DNA of 5,167 nucleotides from Streptomyces sp. GTDB lineage: Bacteria > Actinomycetota > Actinomycetes > Streptomycetales > Streptomycetaceae. Below are positions 5,104-5,167 of the stretch, one piece after another. Under the pieces are notes generated by a model. It worked only from the letters and a program-made list of their open reading frames with translations, was not told the DNA's origin and made no database searches. The stretch covers positions 1-5,167 of the forward strand of contig DOWQ01000487.1 of assembly GCA_003519485.1 (NCBI GenBank). Reading direction: 5' to 3'. Each line of letters opens with the position of its first letter. Position 1 is the first letter of the stretch. The translations under genes were made by a program, and so were the position numbers.

Positions 5104-5167
5104 TGGCTGCTGCTGGTGGGTCCGACTTCGTCCACCTGCACGTGCACACCGAGTACTCCATGCTCGA
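5103..5167 (+). CDS. dnaE: DNA polymerase III alpha subunit, first 21 codons (continues beyond window)
   Basis: Only the N-terminus is present: MAAAGGSDFVHLHVHTEYSML. The block FVHLHVHTEYSML is the start of the PHP domain that opens bacterial DnaE proteins. Its HLHVH histidines belong to the metal-binding site of that domain. It resembles actinobacterial DnaE1, the essential replicative polymerase, rather than DnaE2/ImuC. The ATG at 5103 lies 7 nt after TAGAAT and has no Shine-Dalgarno, suggesting leaderless translation. The gene starts 119 bp after rluD in the same direction but has its own promoter. The rest of the protein cannot be judged. Confidence 0.9.
   Translation, partial: MAAAGGSDFVHLHVHTEYSML

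Noticed and set aside
1..5167. CRISPR array, insertion sequence, attachment site, tRNA or rRNA genes
   Set aside because: No regular short repeats, transposase-like reading frame, terminal repeats or cloverleaf-type sequences were seen on either strand.

Overview
The window is very GC-rich, uses GTG starts freely, and shows TANNNT-type -10 boxes without strong -35 boxes. Its LspA begins with the MAEAERTIGTP stretch I recall from Streptomyces LspA, and IleRS and the pseudouridine synthase also read like streptomycete proteins. I place it in a Streptomyces or close relative (Streptomycetaceae), chromosomal and housekeeping rather than accessory. No mobile element, CRISPR array, tRNA or rRNA gene was seen.

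Layout. Minus strand, running off the left edge: the N-terminal 553 residues of ileS (isoleucyl-tRNA synthetase), preceded by a leader of about 290 nt containing a translational T-box riboswitch. Then comes a non-coding, low-complexity stretch of about 370 bp. Plus strand: a DksA/TraR-family zinc-finger protein with a histone-H1-like Lys/Ala tail; lspA (lipoprotein signal peptidase II); an RluD-type 23S rRNA pseudouridine synthase; and the first 21 codons of dnaE (DNA polymerase III alpha, DnaE1 type) at the right edge.

How they fit together. All genes are core growth functions: tRNA charging, RNA polymerase modulation, lipoprotein maturation, rRNA modification and replication. I recall the same ileS - dksA-like - lspA - rluD order from Streptomyces chromosomes. 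Control is visible at several points. The ileS mRNA should sense uncharged tRNA-Ile and expose its Shine-Dalgarno through a switch between two mutually exclusive helices. The dksA-like gene has a 17-bp-spaced promoter. rluD and dnaE both lack a Shine-Dalgarno and have a -10-like hexamer exactly 7 nt before the start codon, as in leaderless mRNAs. The dnaE -10 also sits inside a 9-bp inverted repeat.

Most interesting points: the altered HIGH signature GAHH in IleRS, of the type linked to extreme mupirocin resistance; the fully traceable T-box switch; DksA fingertip aspartates at exactly the E. coli spacing in a protein with an H1-like tail; and the palindrome over the apparent leaderless dnaE promoter. 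Nothing here amounts to a wholly new system.
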